64,000 bases of DNA from Herbaspirillum aquaticum (GTDB lineage: Bacteria; Pseudomonadota; Gammaproteobacteria; Burkholderiales; Burkholderiaceae_D), in assembly GCF_002213425.1 (NCBI RefSeq), contig NZ_NJGV01000006.1, forward strand, positions 62,001-126,000, read 5' to 3'. Under the pieces are notes generated by a model. That model saw only the letters and a program-made list of their open reading frames with translations. It did no database searches and was not told the origin of the DNA. Shown here in pieces: positions 10,380 to 17,951 of this stretch (positions are counted from its first letter, which is position 1; the number at the start of each line of letters is the position of its first letter). The position numbers and the translations under genes were made by a program.

Positions 10380-10859
10380 TTATTCGCTGGCCGGCGACAT
10401 CTGGCTTTGCAGGTAATTCTGGATGCCGACCTTGTCGATCAGGTCCAGCTGGGTTTCCAGCCAGTCGATGTGTTCTTCGGTGTCATCCAGGATCATCTGG
10501 AACAGTTCGCGCGAGACGTAATCGCCGTGCTGTTCGCAGGTGGCGATGCCTTCCTTGACGGTCTTGTGGGCCGCCTGTTCCAGCTTCAGGTCGCATTGCA
10601 GCATTTCCTGGGTATTCTCGCCGATCATCAGCTTGTGCAGCGCCTGCAGGTTGGGCAGGCCGTCGAGCATCAGGATGCGGTCGATCAGCTTGTCAGCGTG
10701 CTTCATCTCGCCGATGGATTCGGCGTATTCCTTGGCGCCGATCTTGTCCAGGCCCCAGTGCTTGTACATGCGGGCATGCAGGAAATACTGGTTGATGGCG
10801 GTGAGCTCATTGGTCAGTTGAGCATTGAGCAACTTGATGACTGCGGGATCGCCTTTCAT
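10380..10859 (-). CDS. bfr: Bacterioferritin
   Basis: 159 aa, the normal length for a 24-mer heme-containing iron-storage ferritin. Met52, the axial heme ligand, is present in GEMKHAD. Diiron ligands Glu18, Glu51, His54, Glu94 and His130 are in place, but position 127, normally Glu, is Thr in DDTEEHIDW, with Glu at 128 and 129. The gene lies just below the exbD terminator. A Fur-like inverted repeat stands 115-137 bp above its ATG. Its partner ferredoxin bfd is in the neighbouring operon. Confidence 0.93.
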   Translation of the reverse strand: MKGDPAVIKLLNAQLTNELTAINQYFLHARMYKHWGLDKIGAKEYAESIGEMKHADKLIDRILMLDGLPNLQALHKLMIGENTQEMLQCDLKLEQAAHKTVKEGIATCEQHGDYVSRELFQMILDDTEEHIDWLETQLDLIDKVGIQNYLQSQMSPASE

Positions 10860-10973
10860 GGGGATTACCTTTAAAAATTGATGTAAGAGGAAAACCGCGT
10901 TAATTATGGGTGACGTTATAGCTGCCTGACCGCGGACGGACGGATCATAGTCCAGATGCGTGCTTTGTTCAGC

Positions 10974-10996
10974 AAGAATTAGCGGTAATCATTCTT
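10974..10996 (-). promoter_or_regulatory. Fur-like inverted repeat upstream of bfr
   Basis: AAGAAT (10974-10979) and ATTCTT (10991-10996) flank an 11-bp spacer, and the right half, GGTAATCATTCTTAC, resembles one side of the Fur box GATAATGATAATCATTATC. It stands between bfr and the exbD end. The match is partial; iron control of bfr is known in relatives, so the site is plausible but unproven. Confidence 0.35.
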
Positions 10997-11025
10997 ACTT
11001 TGGTTGGCGTATGAAGGAAAAAACA

Positions 11026-11056
11026 AAAACCTCCGTCGCCAGGCGAGGGAGGTTTT
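11026..11056 (-). terminator. Terminator after exbD
   Basis: Stem built on AAAACCTCC and GGAGGTTTT with inner TCGC/GCGA pairing and one mismatch. On the minus strand it is followed by TTTTTGTTTTTT, as expected at the end of the iron-uptake operon. Confidence 0.8.
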
Positions 11057-11141
11057 CGGGTGCAGGCCCTGTGGGGAGCGTGCCGGGAGTTGCCGGAAGT
11101 GCCGGGGTGGCACTTCCCTTGGGCGCGGCGACTGCTGAAGT

Positions 11142-11561
11142 TTATTTCTTGTCAGGATCGGTCACGAAGCCGATCTTGGTCAGTCCGCCAGACTGCGCCG
11201 CCGACATTACCTGCGCCACCTTTTCATACTGGGTGGTGCGCTCGGCGCGCAGGTGCATTTCCGGCTGCGGCTGCTTCTGGGCGGCCACGGCGATGCGGGC
11301 GCTCAGTTCGCTGCTGTCGATCTTTTCTTCATTCCAGAACACGTTGCCGGCTGCATCGATGGACAGGTTGATGCTTTCCGGCTTCACCTGGTCCGGCTGG
11401 CTGCTGGCCTTGGGCAGGTCGATCTTGACCGCATGGTTCATCACCGGGATGGTGATGATGAAGATGATCAGCAAGACCAGCATCACGTCCACCAGCGGGG
11501 TGGTGTTGATCTCGGGATTGAAATCGTCGTCCGAATCGGACAGGGAACCCATGCCCATCAT
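11142..11561 (-). CDS. exbD: Biopolymer transport protein ExbD
   Basis: 139 aa. Inner-membrane partner of ExbB that converts proton-motive force into TonB movement. One N-terminal transmembrane segment, LVDVMLVLLIIFIITIPV, carries the essential Asp in PLVDVML; the periplasmic rest ends in GGLTKIGFVTDPDKK. Start: the first ATG (11561) overlaps the exbB stop by 4 bp, but GGGAGG lies only 2 nt before it and 5 nt before the second ATG (11558), so translation may begin at the second. Cotranslated with exbB. Confidence 0.93.
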   Translation of the reverse strand: MMGMGSLSDSDDDFNPEINTTPLVDVMLVLLIIFIITIPVMNHAVKIDLPKASSQPDQVKPESINLSIDAAGNVFWNEEKIDSSELSARIAVAAQKQPQPEMHLRAERTTQYEKVAQVMSAAQSGGLTKIGFVTDPDKK

Positions 11562-12289
11562 GCCCTCCCGACTGCGGTCAGCTTGGCCTTGCCGCCATTG
11601 GGCTGGCCATCTTCACCGGCGGCGCGGGCACCGGTGACGAACAGGGCGTGCAGGTCGAAGCCGAACTTGTTGAGCTTGGCGATGGTGGTCTTGTTGCCGC
11701 GCACCAGGGCGTTGTAGCCGAAGGTGGCGGGGATGGCCACGGCCAGGCCCAGCGCGGTCATGATCAGGGCTTCACCGACGGGGCCGGCGACCTTGTCGAT
11801 GCTGGCCTGGCCGGTGGTGCCGATGGACACCAGCGCGTGGTAGATGCCCCAGACAGTGCCGAACAGGCCCACGAACGGTGCGGTCGAGCCGACCGAAGCC
11901 AGCACGGCCATGCCGGTTTGCAGCTTGCCGGAGGCTTCGTCGATGGCCTGGCGCAGCGACAGGGTGACCCAGTCGCTCACCGACAGCTGGTCATGCAGGT
12001 GGCCCTTGTGGGCGGTGTGGTGGCTCATGGCGGTGACACCGGCCTTGGCCACTTCGGCGAAGGGGTTGTCATGGCCCAGGGTGGCCACGCCTTCGGGCAG
12101 GCTGGTGGTATCCCAGAACTGGTGGCCGGCGGCGGCCGAGGCCTTGCGGAAACGCAGCAGCTGGAAGGCCTTGGTGAAGATCACGTACCAGGACGCGATC
12201 GACATGGCCAGCAACAGGACGGCGACGCCCTTGGTAACGAAATCGCCTTGGGCCCAGAGGCTTTCCAATCCGTACGGACTAACTTCCAT
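11558..12289 (-). CDS. exbB: TonB-system proton channel protein ExbB (MotA/TolQ/ExbB family)
   Basis: 243 aa. Three transmembrane segments: GVAVLLLAMSIASWYVIFTKA near the N-terminus, then GMAVLASVGSTAPFVGLFGT and MTALGLAVAIPATFGYNALV. The motif GSTAPFVGLFGTVWGIYHA is characteristic of ExbB. AAGGAAACATC precedes the ATG at 12289. It forms the pentameric channel around ExbD that energises TonB. It follows tonB, from which it is separated by a perfect hairpin, and overlaps exbD by 4 bp. Confidence 0.94.
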   Translation of the reverse strand: MEVSPYGLESLWAQGDFVTKGVAVLLLAMSIASWYVIFTKAFQLLRFRKASAAAGHQFWDTTSLPEGVATLGHDNPFAEVAKAGVTAMSHHTAHKGHLHDQLSVSDWVTLSLRQAIDEASGKLQTGMAVLASVGSTAPFVGLFGTVWGIYHALVSIGTTGQASIDKVAGPVGEALIMTALGLAVAIPATFGYNALVRGNKTTIAKLNKFGFDLHALFVTGARAAGEDGQPNGGKAKLTAVGRA

Positions 12290-12345
12290 GATGTTTCCTT
12301 CTATTTTTGACTATCAGATGAGGGGAATGATGAAACGAAATGATT

Positions 12346-12372
12346 GCCTGGCCGGGCAAGACCCGGCCAGGC
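12346..12372 (-). terminator. Perfect hairpin between tonB and exbB (possible attenuator)
   Basis: GCCTGGCCGGG and CCCGGCCAGGC pair perfectly around a 5-nt loop, only 12 bp after the tonB stop and 56 bp before exbB. The minus-strand 3' flank (AATCATTTCG) is only weakly T-rich, so it is more likely a partial terminator or a stem protecting mRNA ends than a full stop. Confidence 0.55.
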
Positions 12373-12384
12373 GAGATGCTTTAT

Positions 12385-13083
12385 TCAGTTCAGGCGGAAG
12401 GCCAGGCTGCCGACCGTGCTGACGGTGATGGCCTTGCCGTTTTCGATATAGGGCTTGAAGACGGCGCGCATCACGGCGCTGCGGGCGGCATCGTCCAGGC
12501 GCGAATAGCCGGAGGACTTGGTGATCTCGACCTTTTCGGCGCGGCCGCTGGTGTTGACGGTCACGCGGAATTCCACCACGCCTTCTTCACCCATGCGGCG
12601 CGACACGCTGGGATAGGTCGGGTTCGGCTTTTCGATGTATTCGATACCCGAAGTGATCTGCTTGGGCAGGACCGGGCCAGGCGGGGCGGCCGGTGCCGGC
12701 GTCGGTTCGGGAGCGGCCTGCGCTGCCGGGGCAGCTGGTTGCGGCGGCTGGGGCGGCGCCGTGATGGCGGTCGGTGCCGGGGTTTCGGTCACGGGGACCG
12801 GCTTGGGCGGTGCCACCACTTTCTTGACGATCTTCACCTGCTTGGGCGGGGCCGGCTCGGCCTTGGGCGGCGCGGGCTCAGGGGCCTTCTCGGGAACGAT
12901 GAAGGTGGCGATCACTTCCTTGGGAACGGCGCTGGCGACCTGGTGGACCAGGCCGCTTTGCAGCGCCCAGAAAAAGGCGACGTGCAACAGGATGATCAGC
13001 CCCAGCGGGCCGATCTTGCGTGCCTGGCGCATCAGTGCGCTGGGTGGGCTGATACTCATGAGAGACGGTGAAATGGCGTTCAT
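12385..13083 (-). CDS. tonB: Energy transducer TonB
   Basis: 232 aa. One N-terminal membrane anchor (IGPLGLIILLHVAFFWALQS, residues about 24-43), then a long proline/alanine-rich periplasmic spacer (EKAPEPAPPKAEPAPPK and further PA repeats, residues 66-140). The C-terminal TonB domain contains NPTYPSVSRRMGEEGVVEF and SSGYSRLDDAA. It couples the ExbB-ExbD motor to outer-membrane receptors. Neither candidate ATG (13083 or 13059) has a good Shine-Dalgarno. Lies between bfd and exbB, so iron regulation through the upstream Fur-like site is likely. Confidence 0.93.
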   Translation of the reverse strand: MNAISPSLMSISPPSALMRQARKIGPLGLIILLHVAFFWALQSGLVHQVASAVPKEVIATFIVPEKAPEPAPPKAEPAPPKQVKIVKKVVAPPKPVPVTETPAPTAITAPPQPPQPAAPAAQAAPEPTPAPAAPPGPVLPKQITSGIEYIEKPNPTYPSVSRRMGEEGVVEFRVTVNTSGRAEKVEITKSSGYSRLDDAARSAVMRAVFKPYIENGKAITVSTVGSLAFRLN

Positions 13084-13092
13084 TGATCTGGT

Positions 13093-13320
13093 TCAGGCAG
13101 CGGCCAGTGAGGGATGGAATACCACCGGACGCGTACCTTGCTGTGCTTGACGGGAACTGCTGAGGCATTCGCGCAGGACGTTCTTGGCGCAGGAGTGGCA
13201 CTTGCCGCAGCAGGTGCCCACGCCAAGCTGCTTGCGCAGCTCGGCCATGGACGACACGCCTGCATCAACCGCCTGATGGATCTTGCCTTCAGAGATGTTA
13301 TTACAAACACATACGATCAT
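13093..13320 (-). CDS. bfd: Bacterioferritin-associated ferredoxin (BFD-like [2Fe-2S])
   Basis: 75 aa from the ATG at 13320. Four cysteines in the pattern CVC (residues 4 and 6) and CCGKC bind a [2Fe-2S] cluster: MIVCVCNNISEGKI and LGVGTCCGKCHSCAKNVL. BFD proteins dock on bacterioferritin and reduce its core to release iron. Starting at 13320 gives the family's usual N-terminus. It is 9 bp upstream of tonB and in the same operon, while its target bfr is 2.2 kb away, past exbD. Confidence 0.9.
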   Translation of the reverse strand: MIVCVCNNISEGKIHQAVDAGVSSMAELRKQLGVGTCCGKCHSCAKNVLRECLSSSRQAQQGTRPVVFHPSLAAA

Positions 13321-13366
13321 TTTACGCCTTGCTGCCTGCTTCATCAGGCTCTTGACTTGACGATGG

Positions 13367-13687
13367 CTAAGTTCTCGCTCCTGCAACCATGCGCGAGAAG
13401 AAGTTGAATTTTTCCTGCGGCGGCATCGTGCGTTCCACTACATGCGCCCATTGTTCCGACAGCTGCTGGCAGGTGGCCCGCAGCACCGGTGCCAGGTTGG
13501 GCAGGTCCGCCAGGGCCTTCAGGTGTCTTTCGATCACCGAGGCCAGCTTCACGCAGCTCTGCGTTTCCTGGCTGTTGTTGGCGGTGTAGTGCGACATCAG
13601 ATGCAGCACGGCGGACACCAGAAGTTCAGGCTGGGCCGGTGCGTTGCTCGGTTCCACGAACGTGGACGTCATGTTCTCGTTGACCAT
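13367..13687 (-). CDS. Unknown 106-aa protein in the iron-uptake operon
   Basis: I do not recognise the family. It starts at the ATG at 13687 with GAGGAG 6 nt upstream. The protein is mostly helical by composition, with no signal peptide or membrane segment: an acidic/polar N-terminus, then heptad-like stretches VSAVLHLMSHYTANNSQE, VKLASVIERHLKALADLPN and ATCQQLSEQWAHVVER. Two cysteines only, so a metal cluster is unlikely. It lies between hemP and bfd in a run of same-strand iron genes with short gaps, which points to a cytoplasmic role in iron or heme handling. That role is inference from position alone. Confidence 0.75.
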   Translation of the reverse strand: MVNENMTSTFVEPSNAPAQPELLVSAVLHLMSHYTANNSQETQSCVKLASVIERHLKALADLPNLAPVLRATCQQLSEQWAHVVERTMPPQEKFNFFSRMVAGART

Positions 13688-13784
13688 CAAACTCTCCTCG
13701 CTGGGCTAGCTTGGCTGGCGGTGCGTCATGACGAACGACGCTGGCTGGCCTGTTTATGGATCCACCTTGTTTGATGCTGCCGGC

Positions 13785-13973
13785 TTACGCCGTCAGGATC
13801 AGCTTGTTCAGCTGGGTCAGGCGCAATTTGTAGATGCGACCGCCGTGATCAATCTCAAGCTCGCGCATCTGACGGAACAGGTCCGTACTCTTGATGCGGG
13901 TGATCGGCGTTCCGTTGGCGGTCGTGCCCGGCTTGTTGCGACGGTCCATGCTGTTGTCGTTCAGTTGGCTCAT
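13785..13973 (-). CDS. hemP: Hemin uptake protein HemP
   Basis: 62 aa. The C-terminal half carries the HemP signature: RIKSTDLF, then IDHGGRIYKLRLTQLNKLIL. The start is the ATG at 13973, with AGGAGGT 7 nt upstream. HemP homologues are small cytoplasmic proteins found with heme-receptor operons; in Burkholderia, HemP is needed for expression of the heme receptor gene. No heme receptor is in this window, which leaves its target elsewhere. First gene of the iron operon, below a Fur-like box. Confidence 0.88.
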   Translation of the reverse strand: MSQLNDNSMDRRNKPGTTANGTPITRIKSTDLFRQMRELEIDHGGRIYKLRLTQLNKLILTA

Positions 13974-14011
13974 TACAATCACCTCCTATTAAATGCGAAC
14001 AATTCTTATTT

Positions 14012-14076
14012 AGATTATTTGCGATTTGCGGCGGGATTGCAAGCCCTTTTATCGGTGTGATTGATAATTTTTATCA
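14012..14076 (-). promoter_or_regulatory. Fur-like box and promoter region of the hemP operon
   Basis: TGATAATTTTTATCA at 14062-14076 is a perfect 15-bp palindrome (TGATAA, TTT, TTATCA), close to one and a half repeats of the Fur recognition unit. Downstream on the minus strand are TTGCAA (14037-14042) and TAATCT (complement of 14012-14017), a possible -35/-10 with a rather long 19-bp gap. The box lies 89 bp from the hemP ATG. Iron-dependent repression is the natural reading. Confidence 0.55.
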
Positions 14077-14137
14077 TCTAGGGTCGTGCAGGAAACACTT
14101 CCAGCCTATCAAGGCTGTCAAGCTTGCCCAAAAGAAA

Positions 14138-14170
14138 ATGCCCCGGCGCGAAGATCGCGCGCGGGGCATT
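14138..14170 (-). terminator. Terminator of the nudJ-mnmA operon
   Basis: GC-rich stem (AATGCCCCG with GCGC and its complement CGGGGCATT) 23 bp after the mnmA stop, followed on the minus strand by TTCTTTTGGG. Confidence 0.75.
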
Positions 14171-14192
14171 CAATAGTTGCCTTTGTGAAAGC

Positions 14193-15299
14193 TTAATCCG
14201 GCAGTGCGCCGCTTTCGATGATGCCGCCACCCAGGCAGACGTCGCCGTCATACAGCACCGCGGACTGCCCCGGCGTGACCGCCCATTGCGGGGTGTCGAA
14301 GGCCAGCGAGAAGGTGCCGCCGGCATCGGCAAAGCCGCAGGGAACATCCGCCTGGCGATAGCGCGTCTTGGCCGACAAGGCCGGCAGTTGGGGCGCCTGG
14401 CCTGCGACCCAGCTGATCTGGCCTGCCGAAAGCGTGGGCGAGAGCAGCCAGGGGTGGTCATGTCCCTGGACGATGTAGAGGGTATTGTTCTCCACATCCT
14501 TGCGCGCCACGTACCAAGCGTCGCCATGGCCATCGGCATTCTGGTGCGCCTTCAGGCCGCCGATGCCGATCCCTTTGCGCTGGCCCAGCGTGTAGAAGGA
14601 CAGGCCCACGTGCTCGCCCACGGTCTGGCCGTCGGCGGTCTTGATGGGACCGGGTTTGTAGGACAGGTAACGGTTCAAAAATTCACGGAAAGGGCGCTCG
14701 CCGATGAAGCAGATGCCGGTCGAGTCCTTCTTCTTGGCGTTCGGCAGTTGCAGCTGCTCGGCGATCTTGCGCACTTCGGTCTTGTGGATTTCACCCAGGG
14801 GGAACACCGTGCGCGAGAGCTGCTCCTGATTCAGCCGATGCAGGAAATAGCTCTGGTCCTTGCTGGCGTCGAGCGCCTTGAGCAACTGGAAGTCACCCTG
14901 CGGCCCCTGGCGCACCCGCGCGTAGTGGCCGGTGGCGATGAGGTCGGCACCCAGCTTCATGGCGTGGTCGAGGAAGGCCTTGAACTTGATCTCGGCATTG
15001 CACAGCACGTCCGGGTTGGGCGTGCGGCCGGCCTGGTATTCGCGCAGGAACTCGGCGAAGACGCGATCCTTGTACTCGGAAGCAAAATTCACTGCCTCGA
15101 TATCCACCCCGACCACATCGGCCACGCTGACCGCGTCGATCCAGTCTTCACGGGTGGAGCAGTATTCCGAATCGTCGTCATCTTCCCAATTCTTCATGAA
15201 CAGGCCGATGACCTCATAGCCTTGCTCCTTCAGCAGCCATGCCGAAACCGACGAATCCACGCCGCCCGACATGCCGATGACTACTCTTTTCTTGCTCAT
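14193..15299 (-). CDS. mnmA: tRNA-specific 2-thiouridylase MnmA
   Basis: 368 aa from the ATG at 15299 (an in-frame TTG 15 nt higher is less likely). Adds sulfur to U34 of tRNAs for Lys, Glu and Gln. The PP-loop ATPase motif [15 protein letters not shown] is at residues 9-23; the catalytic cysteines are in [12 protein letters not shown] and [12 protein letters not shown]. The C-terminal beta domain ends in [13 protein letters not shown]. Located 57 bp after nudJ, the same neighbourhood as in E. coli, so probably one transcript. Confidence 0.95.
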   Translation of the reverse strand: MSKKRVVIGMSGGVDSSVSAWLLKEQGYEVIGLFMKNWEDDDDSEYCSTREDWIDAVSVADVVGVDIEAVNFASEYKDRVFAEFLREYQAGRTPNPDVLCNAEIKFKAFLDHAMKLGADLIATGHYARVRQGPQGDFQLLKALDASKDQSYFLHRLNQEQLSRTVFPLGEIHKTEVRKIAEQLQLPNAKKKDSTGICFIGERPFREFLNRYLSYKPGPIKTADGQTVGEHVGLSFYTLGQRKGIGIGGLKAHQNADGHGDAWYVARKDVENNTLYIVQGHDHPWLLSPTLSAGQISWVAGQAPQLPALSAKTRYRQADVPCGFADAGGTFSLAFDTPQWAVTPGQSAVLYDGDVCLGGGIIESGALPD

Positions 15300-15356
15300 G
15301 TTGTTTCCGTTCAATGCGGTCCTCCGTCAAGAGGTCCGCCAGGTGATGCGCCCGCG

Positions 15357-15845
15357 TCAGCCGGGCAGGGCGCCAATGGCGCTGGGATCGGTATGGACCA
15401 GTTCCAGCGGTGCGCGCTGGCCGGCCAGGTAGTCATCCACGCAACGCAACACCAAGGGGCTGCGATGCCGTTCGGCGCAGGCAACCAGTTCGTCGCGTGT
15501 CATCCAGATGGCGCGCACGATGCCCTCGTCCAGCGGCCGGTCCAGCGCCTCGCCGACCGTTCCCGCAAAGGCGAAGCGCAGGTAGGTGACCGACAGGCCG
15601 CCGCGCGAGGACGACACGTTGCGTGAAAGATAAGTCCCCACCAGCGCCGTCGGAGTGAAGACATGTGCCGATTCTTCCAGCGCCTCGCGGACCGCCGCCT
15701 CGATCAGGGATTCGCCCGGTTCCAGGTGGCCGGCCGGCTGGTTGATGCGCAGCCCGCCGGCGCCGTGTTCTTCCACCATGAGGAAGCGGCCGTCGCGCTC
15801 GATGATGGCCGCTACGGTGACAGAGGGTTTCCAGACTTCAGACAT
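15357..15845 (-). CDS. nudJ: NUDIX hydrolase, NudJ-like phosphatase
   Basis: 162 aa. The NUDIX box (G-x5-E-x7-REUxEE) is complete: GHLEPGESLIEAAVREALEE at about residues 39-58. N-terminal WKPSVTVAAIIERDGRFLMV and RINQPAGHLEPGES are like E. coli NudJ, which hydrolyses nucleoside tri- and diphosphates and hydroxymethylpyrimidine diphosphate. ATG at 15845 with GAGGT upstream. It precedes mnmA on the same strand. The exact substrate is not readable from sequence. Confidence 0.85.
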   Translation of the reverse strand: MSEVWKPSVTVAAIIERDGRFLMVEEHGAGGLRINQPAGHLEPGESLIEAAVREALEESAHVFTPTALVGTYLSRNVSSSRGGLSVTYLRFAFAGTVGEALDRPLDEGIVRAIWMTRDELVACAERHRSPLVLRCVDDYLAGQRAPLELVHTDPSAIGALPG

Positions 15846-16012
15846 TGATGACCTCGTGAATCCGCCATTTTACCTTGTCGAAGCCCATTCTTCAGCGCCA
15901 GGGCCGCCGTGGCGCGGGATCGCGCAGTTTTCTTGCAGGCTGGACAATTTCTCGCCCGGCAAGGCCAGTCGTGTAAGATTGGGCCAAGAATCCACAAAAA
16001 AAGGAGTCAGGA

Positions 16013-17128
16013 ATGAGGATAGCGATCCCCGCCGAAAGCCGGGACGGAGAAACCCGTGTCGCCGCCACCCCCGAAACCGTCAAGAAACTGGTTGCGGCCC
16101 GGCACGAAGTGATGGTGGAGTCCGGCGCCGGGGTCAAATCCAGCATTCCTGATGAGGCCTATGTGGCCGTCGGTGCCAGCATCGGCAGCGCCGAAGCGGT
16201 CTATACCGCCGAGATCCTGCTCAAGGTGCGCGCCCCCAATGAAGCCGAACGCGCCCGCATCCAGCCGGGTACCGTGGTCATCGGCATGTTGAATCCCTTC
16301 GATGCCGACAACATCGCCGCCATGGCCGCAGCCGGCCTCACCGCCTTTGGCCTGGAAGCCGCGCCCCGCACCACCCGCGCGCAGTCGCTGGACGTGCTGT
16401 CCTCGCAGGCCAACATTGCCGGCTACAAGGCCGTGCTGATGGCCGCCAACACCTATCAACGCTTCATGCCCATGCTGATGACCGCCGCCGGTACCGTCAA
16501 GGCCGCGCGCATGCTCATCATGGGGGCTGGCGTGGCCGGCCTGCAGGCCATTGCCACGGCCAAGCGTCTGGGTGCGGTGATCGAGGCGTCCGACGTGCGT
16601 CCGGCGGTCAAGGAGCAGATCGAATCGCTGGGGGCCAAATTCCTGGACGTGCCCTTCCTGACCGAGGAAGAAAAGGAAATCGCCCAGGGCGTGGGCGGCT
16701 ATGCCCGTCCCATGCCGCCGGACTGGATGAAGCGCCAGGCCGAACTGGTCCACGAACGCGCCAAGCAGGCCGACATCATCATCACCACCGCCCTGATCCC
16801 CGGCCGCAAGGCGCCGGTGCTGATCAGCGAAGAAACCGTCAAGGCCATGAAACCCGGTTCGGTGATCCTGGACATGGCGGTCGACCAGGGCGGCAACTGT
16901 CCCCTGTCCGAACCCGGCAAGACCGTCATCAAGCATGGCGTGCACATCATCGGCGAAGGCAACCTGGCGGCCCTGGTGGCGGCCGATGCCTCGGCCCTGT
17001 ATGCGCGCAACGTGCTGGACTTCCTCAAACTGATCATCGATGCCGAAGGCAAGCTGGTCATCAACAAGGAAGACGATATCGTCGCGGCCACGCTGCTCTG
17101 CCAGGGTGGCGAGATCCTGCGCAAATGA
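16013..17128 (+). CDS. pntAA: Proton-translocating NAD(P) transhydrogenase, alpha-1 subunit (NAD-binding domain I)
   Basis: 371 aa. The soluble NAD(H)-binding part of the energy-linked transhydrogenase, encoded separately from its membrane part. Motifs: [20 protein letters not shown] at the N-terminus, the Rossmann loop [19 protein letters not shown], and the mobile-loop region PLSEPGKTV. The ATG at 16013 has AAAGGAGTCAGG upstream. It heads the cluster pntAA-panD-pntAB-pntB. The enzyme uses proton-motive force to make NADPH from NADH. The three-gene split layout is common in alpha- and betaproteobacteria; panD inside it is not. Confidence 0.95.
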   Translation: MRIAIPAESRDGETRVAATPETVKKLVAARHEVMVESGAGVKSSIPDEAYVAVGASIGSAEAVYTAEILLKVRAPNEAERARIQPGTVVIGMLNPFDADNIAAMAAAGLTAFGLEAAPRTTRAQSLDVLSSQANIAGYKAVLMAANTYQRFMPMLMTAAGTVKAARMLIMGAGVAGLQAIATAKRLGAVIEASDVRPAVKEQIESLGAKFLDVPFLTEEEKEIAQGVGGYARPMPPDWMKRQAELVHERAKQADIIITTALIPGRKAPVLISEETVKAMKPGSVILDMAVDQGGNCPLSEPGKTVIKHGVHIIGEGNLAALVAADASALYARNVLDFLKLIIDAEGKLVINKEDDIVAATLLCQGGEILRK

Positions 17129-17213
17129 ATCTGCCGGCCCGGGTCGGCAGGAAAACCGGGTGTTTTCAGTCCCCCTCACACCCATCACTTTTGAAACAAG
17201 AAGGAAGAAGTAC

Positions 17214-17576
17214 ATGCAACGCATCATGCTGCGCGCGAAGATCCATCGCGCCTCGGTCACCCAGTGCGACCTGAACTATGAAGGTTCCTGCGGGATCGAC
17301 GAAGACCTGCTGGAAGCCGCCGATATCCGCGAGTTCGAGAAGATCGAACTTTACAACGTCAACAACGGTGAACGTTTCTCCACCTATGCCATTCGCGGCA
17401 AGCGCGGCAGCGGCGAGATTTCACTCAACGGCGCCGCGGCCCGCCTGGCGCACCTGGGCGACCTGCTCATCATCTGTACCTACGCCCCGATGAGTGATGA
17501 AGAAGTCGCCAGCTACAAGCCCAAGGTGGTCTTCGTGGACGACAAGAACCGCATCACCAGCCTCAAGGCAATCTGA
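17214..17576 (+). CDS. panD: Aspartate 1-decarboxylase proenzyme
   Basis: 120 aa. Makes beta-alanine from aspartate for pantothenate and CoA synthesis. The self-cleavage site is intact: [19 protein letters not shown], with processing expected between Gly24 and Ser25 to give the pyruvoyl group. Also present are Lys9, Tyr22, [20 protein letters not shown] and the catalytic Arg54/Tyr58 region. ATG at 17214 with AAGGAAGAAG upstream. It lies 85 bp after pntAA and 60 bp before pntAB, all in one direction. No other pantothenate gene is nearby. Confidence 0.95.
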   Translation: MQRIMLRAKIHRASVTQCDLNYEGSCGIDEDLLEAADIREFEKIELYNVNNGERFSTYAIRGKRGSGEISLNGAAARLAHLGDLLIICTYAPMSDEEVASYKPKVVFVDDKNRITSLKAI

Positions 17577-17636
17577 CCCTCGACAAGAACCATGCGGCCC
17601 GTTTCCCCGGCGGGCTGCCTCAGAAGGAGGAACACC

Positions 17637-17951
17637 ATGGAAGTCAGCCACACCATCATCAACCTGATCATCTTCGTGCTGGCCATCTACGTTGGCTACC
17701 ACGTGGTCTGGACGGTGACCCCGGCCTTGCACACGCCCCTGATGGCGGTGACCAATGCCATCTCGGCCATCATCATCATCGGCGCCATGCTGGCGGCGGG
17801 CCTCACTGAAGGCACGGTCGGCCGCATCGCCGGCACGCTGGCCGTGGCGCTGGCGGCGGTGAACGTGTTCGGCGGCTTCATGGTGACCCAGCGCATGCTG
17901 GAAATGTTCAAGAAGAAAGAGCCCAAGGCCAAGTCGGGAGAACGAGCATGA
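17637..17951 (+). CDS. pntAB: NAD(P) transhydrogenase, alpha-2 subunit (membrane part)
   Basis: 104 aa with three transmembrane segments: INLIIFVLAIYVGYHVVW, AISAIIIIGAMLAAGL and AGTLAVALAAVNVFGGFMV. It corresponds to the C-terminal membrane part of E. coli PntA. Start ATG at 17637, preceded by AGAAGGAGGAACACC. The stop overlaps the pntB start (ATGA, 17948-17951), so the two are translationally coupled. Confidence 0.93.
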   Translation: MEVSHTIINLIIFVLAIYVGYHVVWTVTPALHTPLMAVTNAISAIIIIGAMLAAGLTEGTVGRIAGTLAVALAAVNVFGGFMVTQRMLEMFKKKEPKAKSGERA

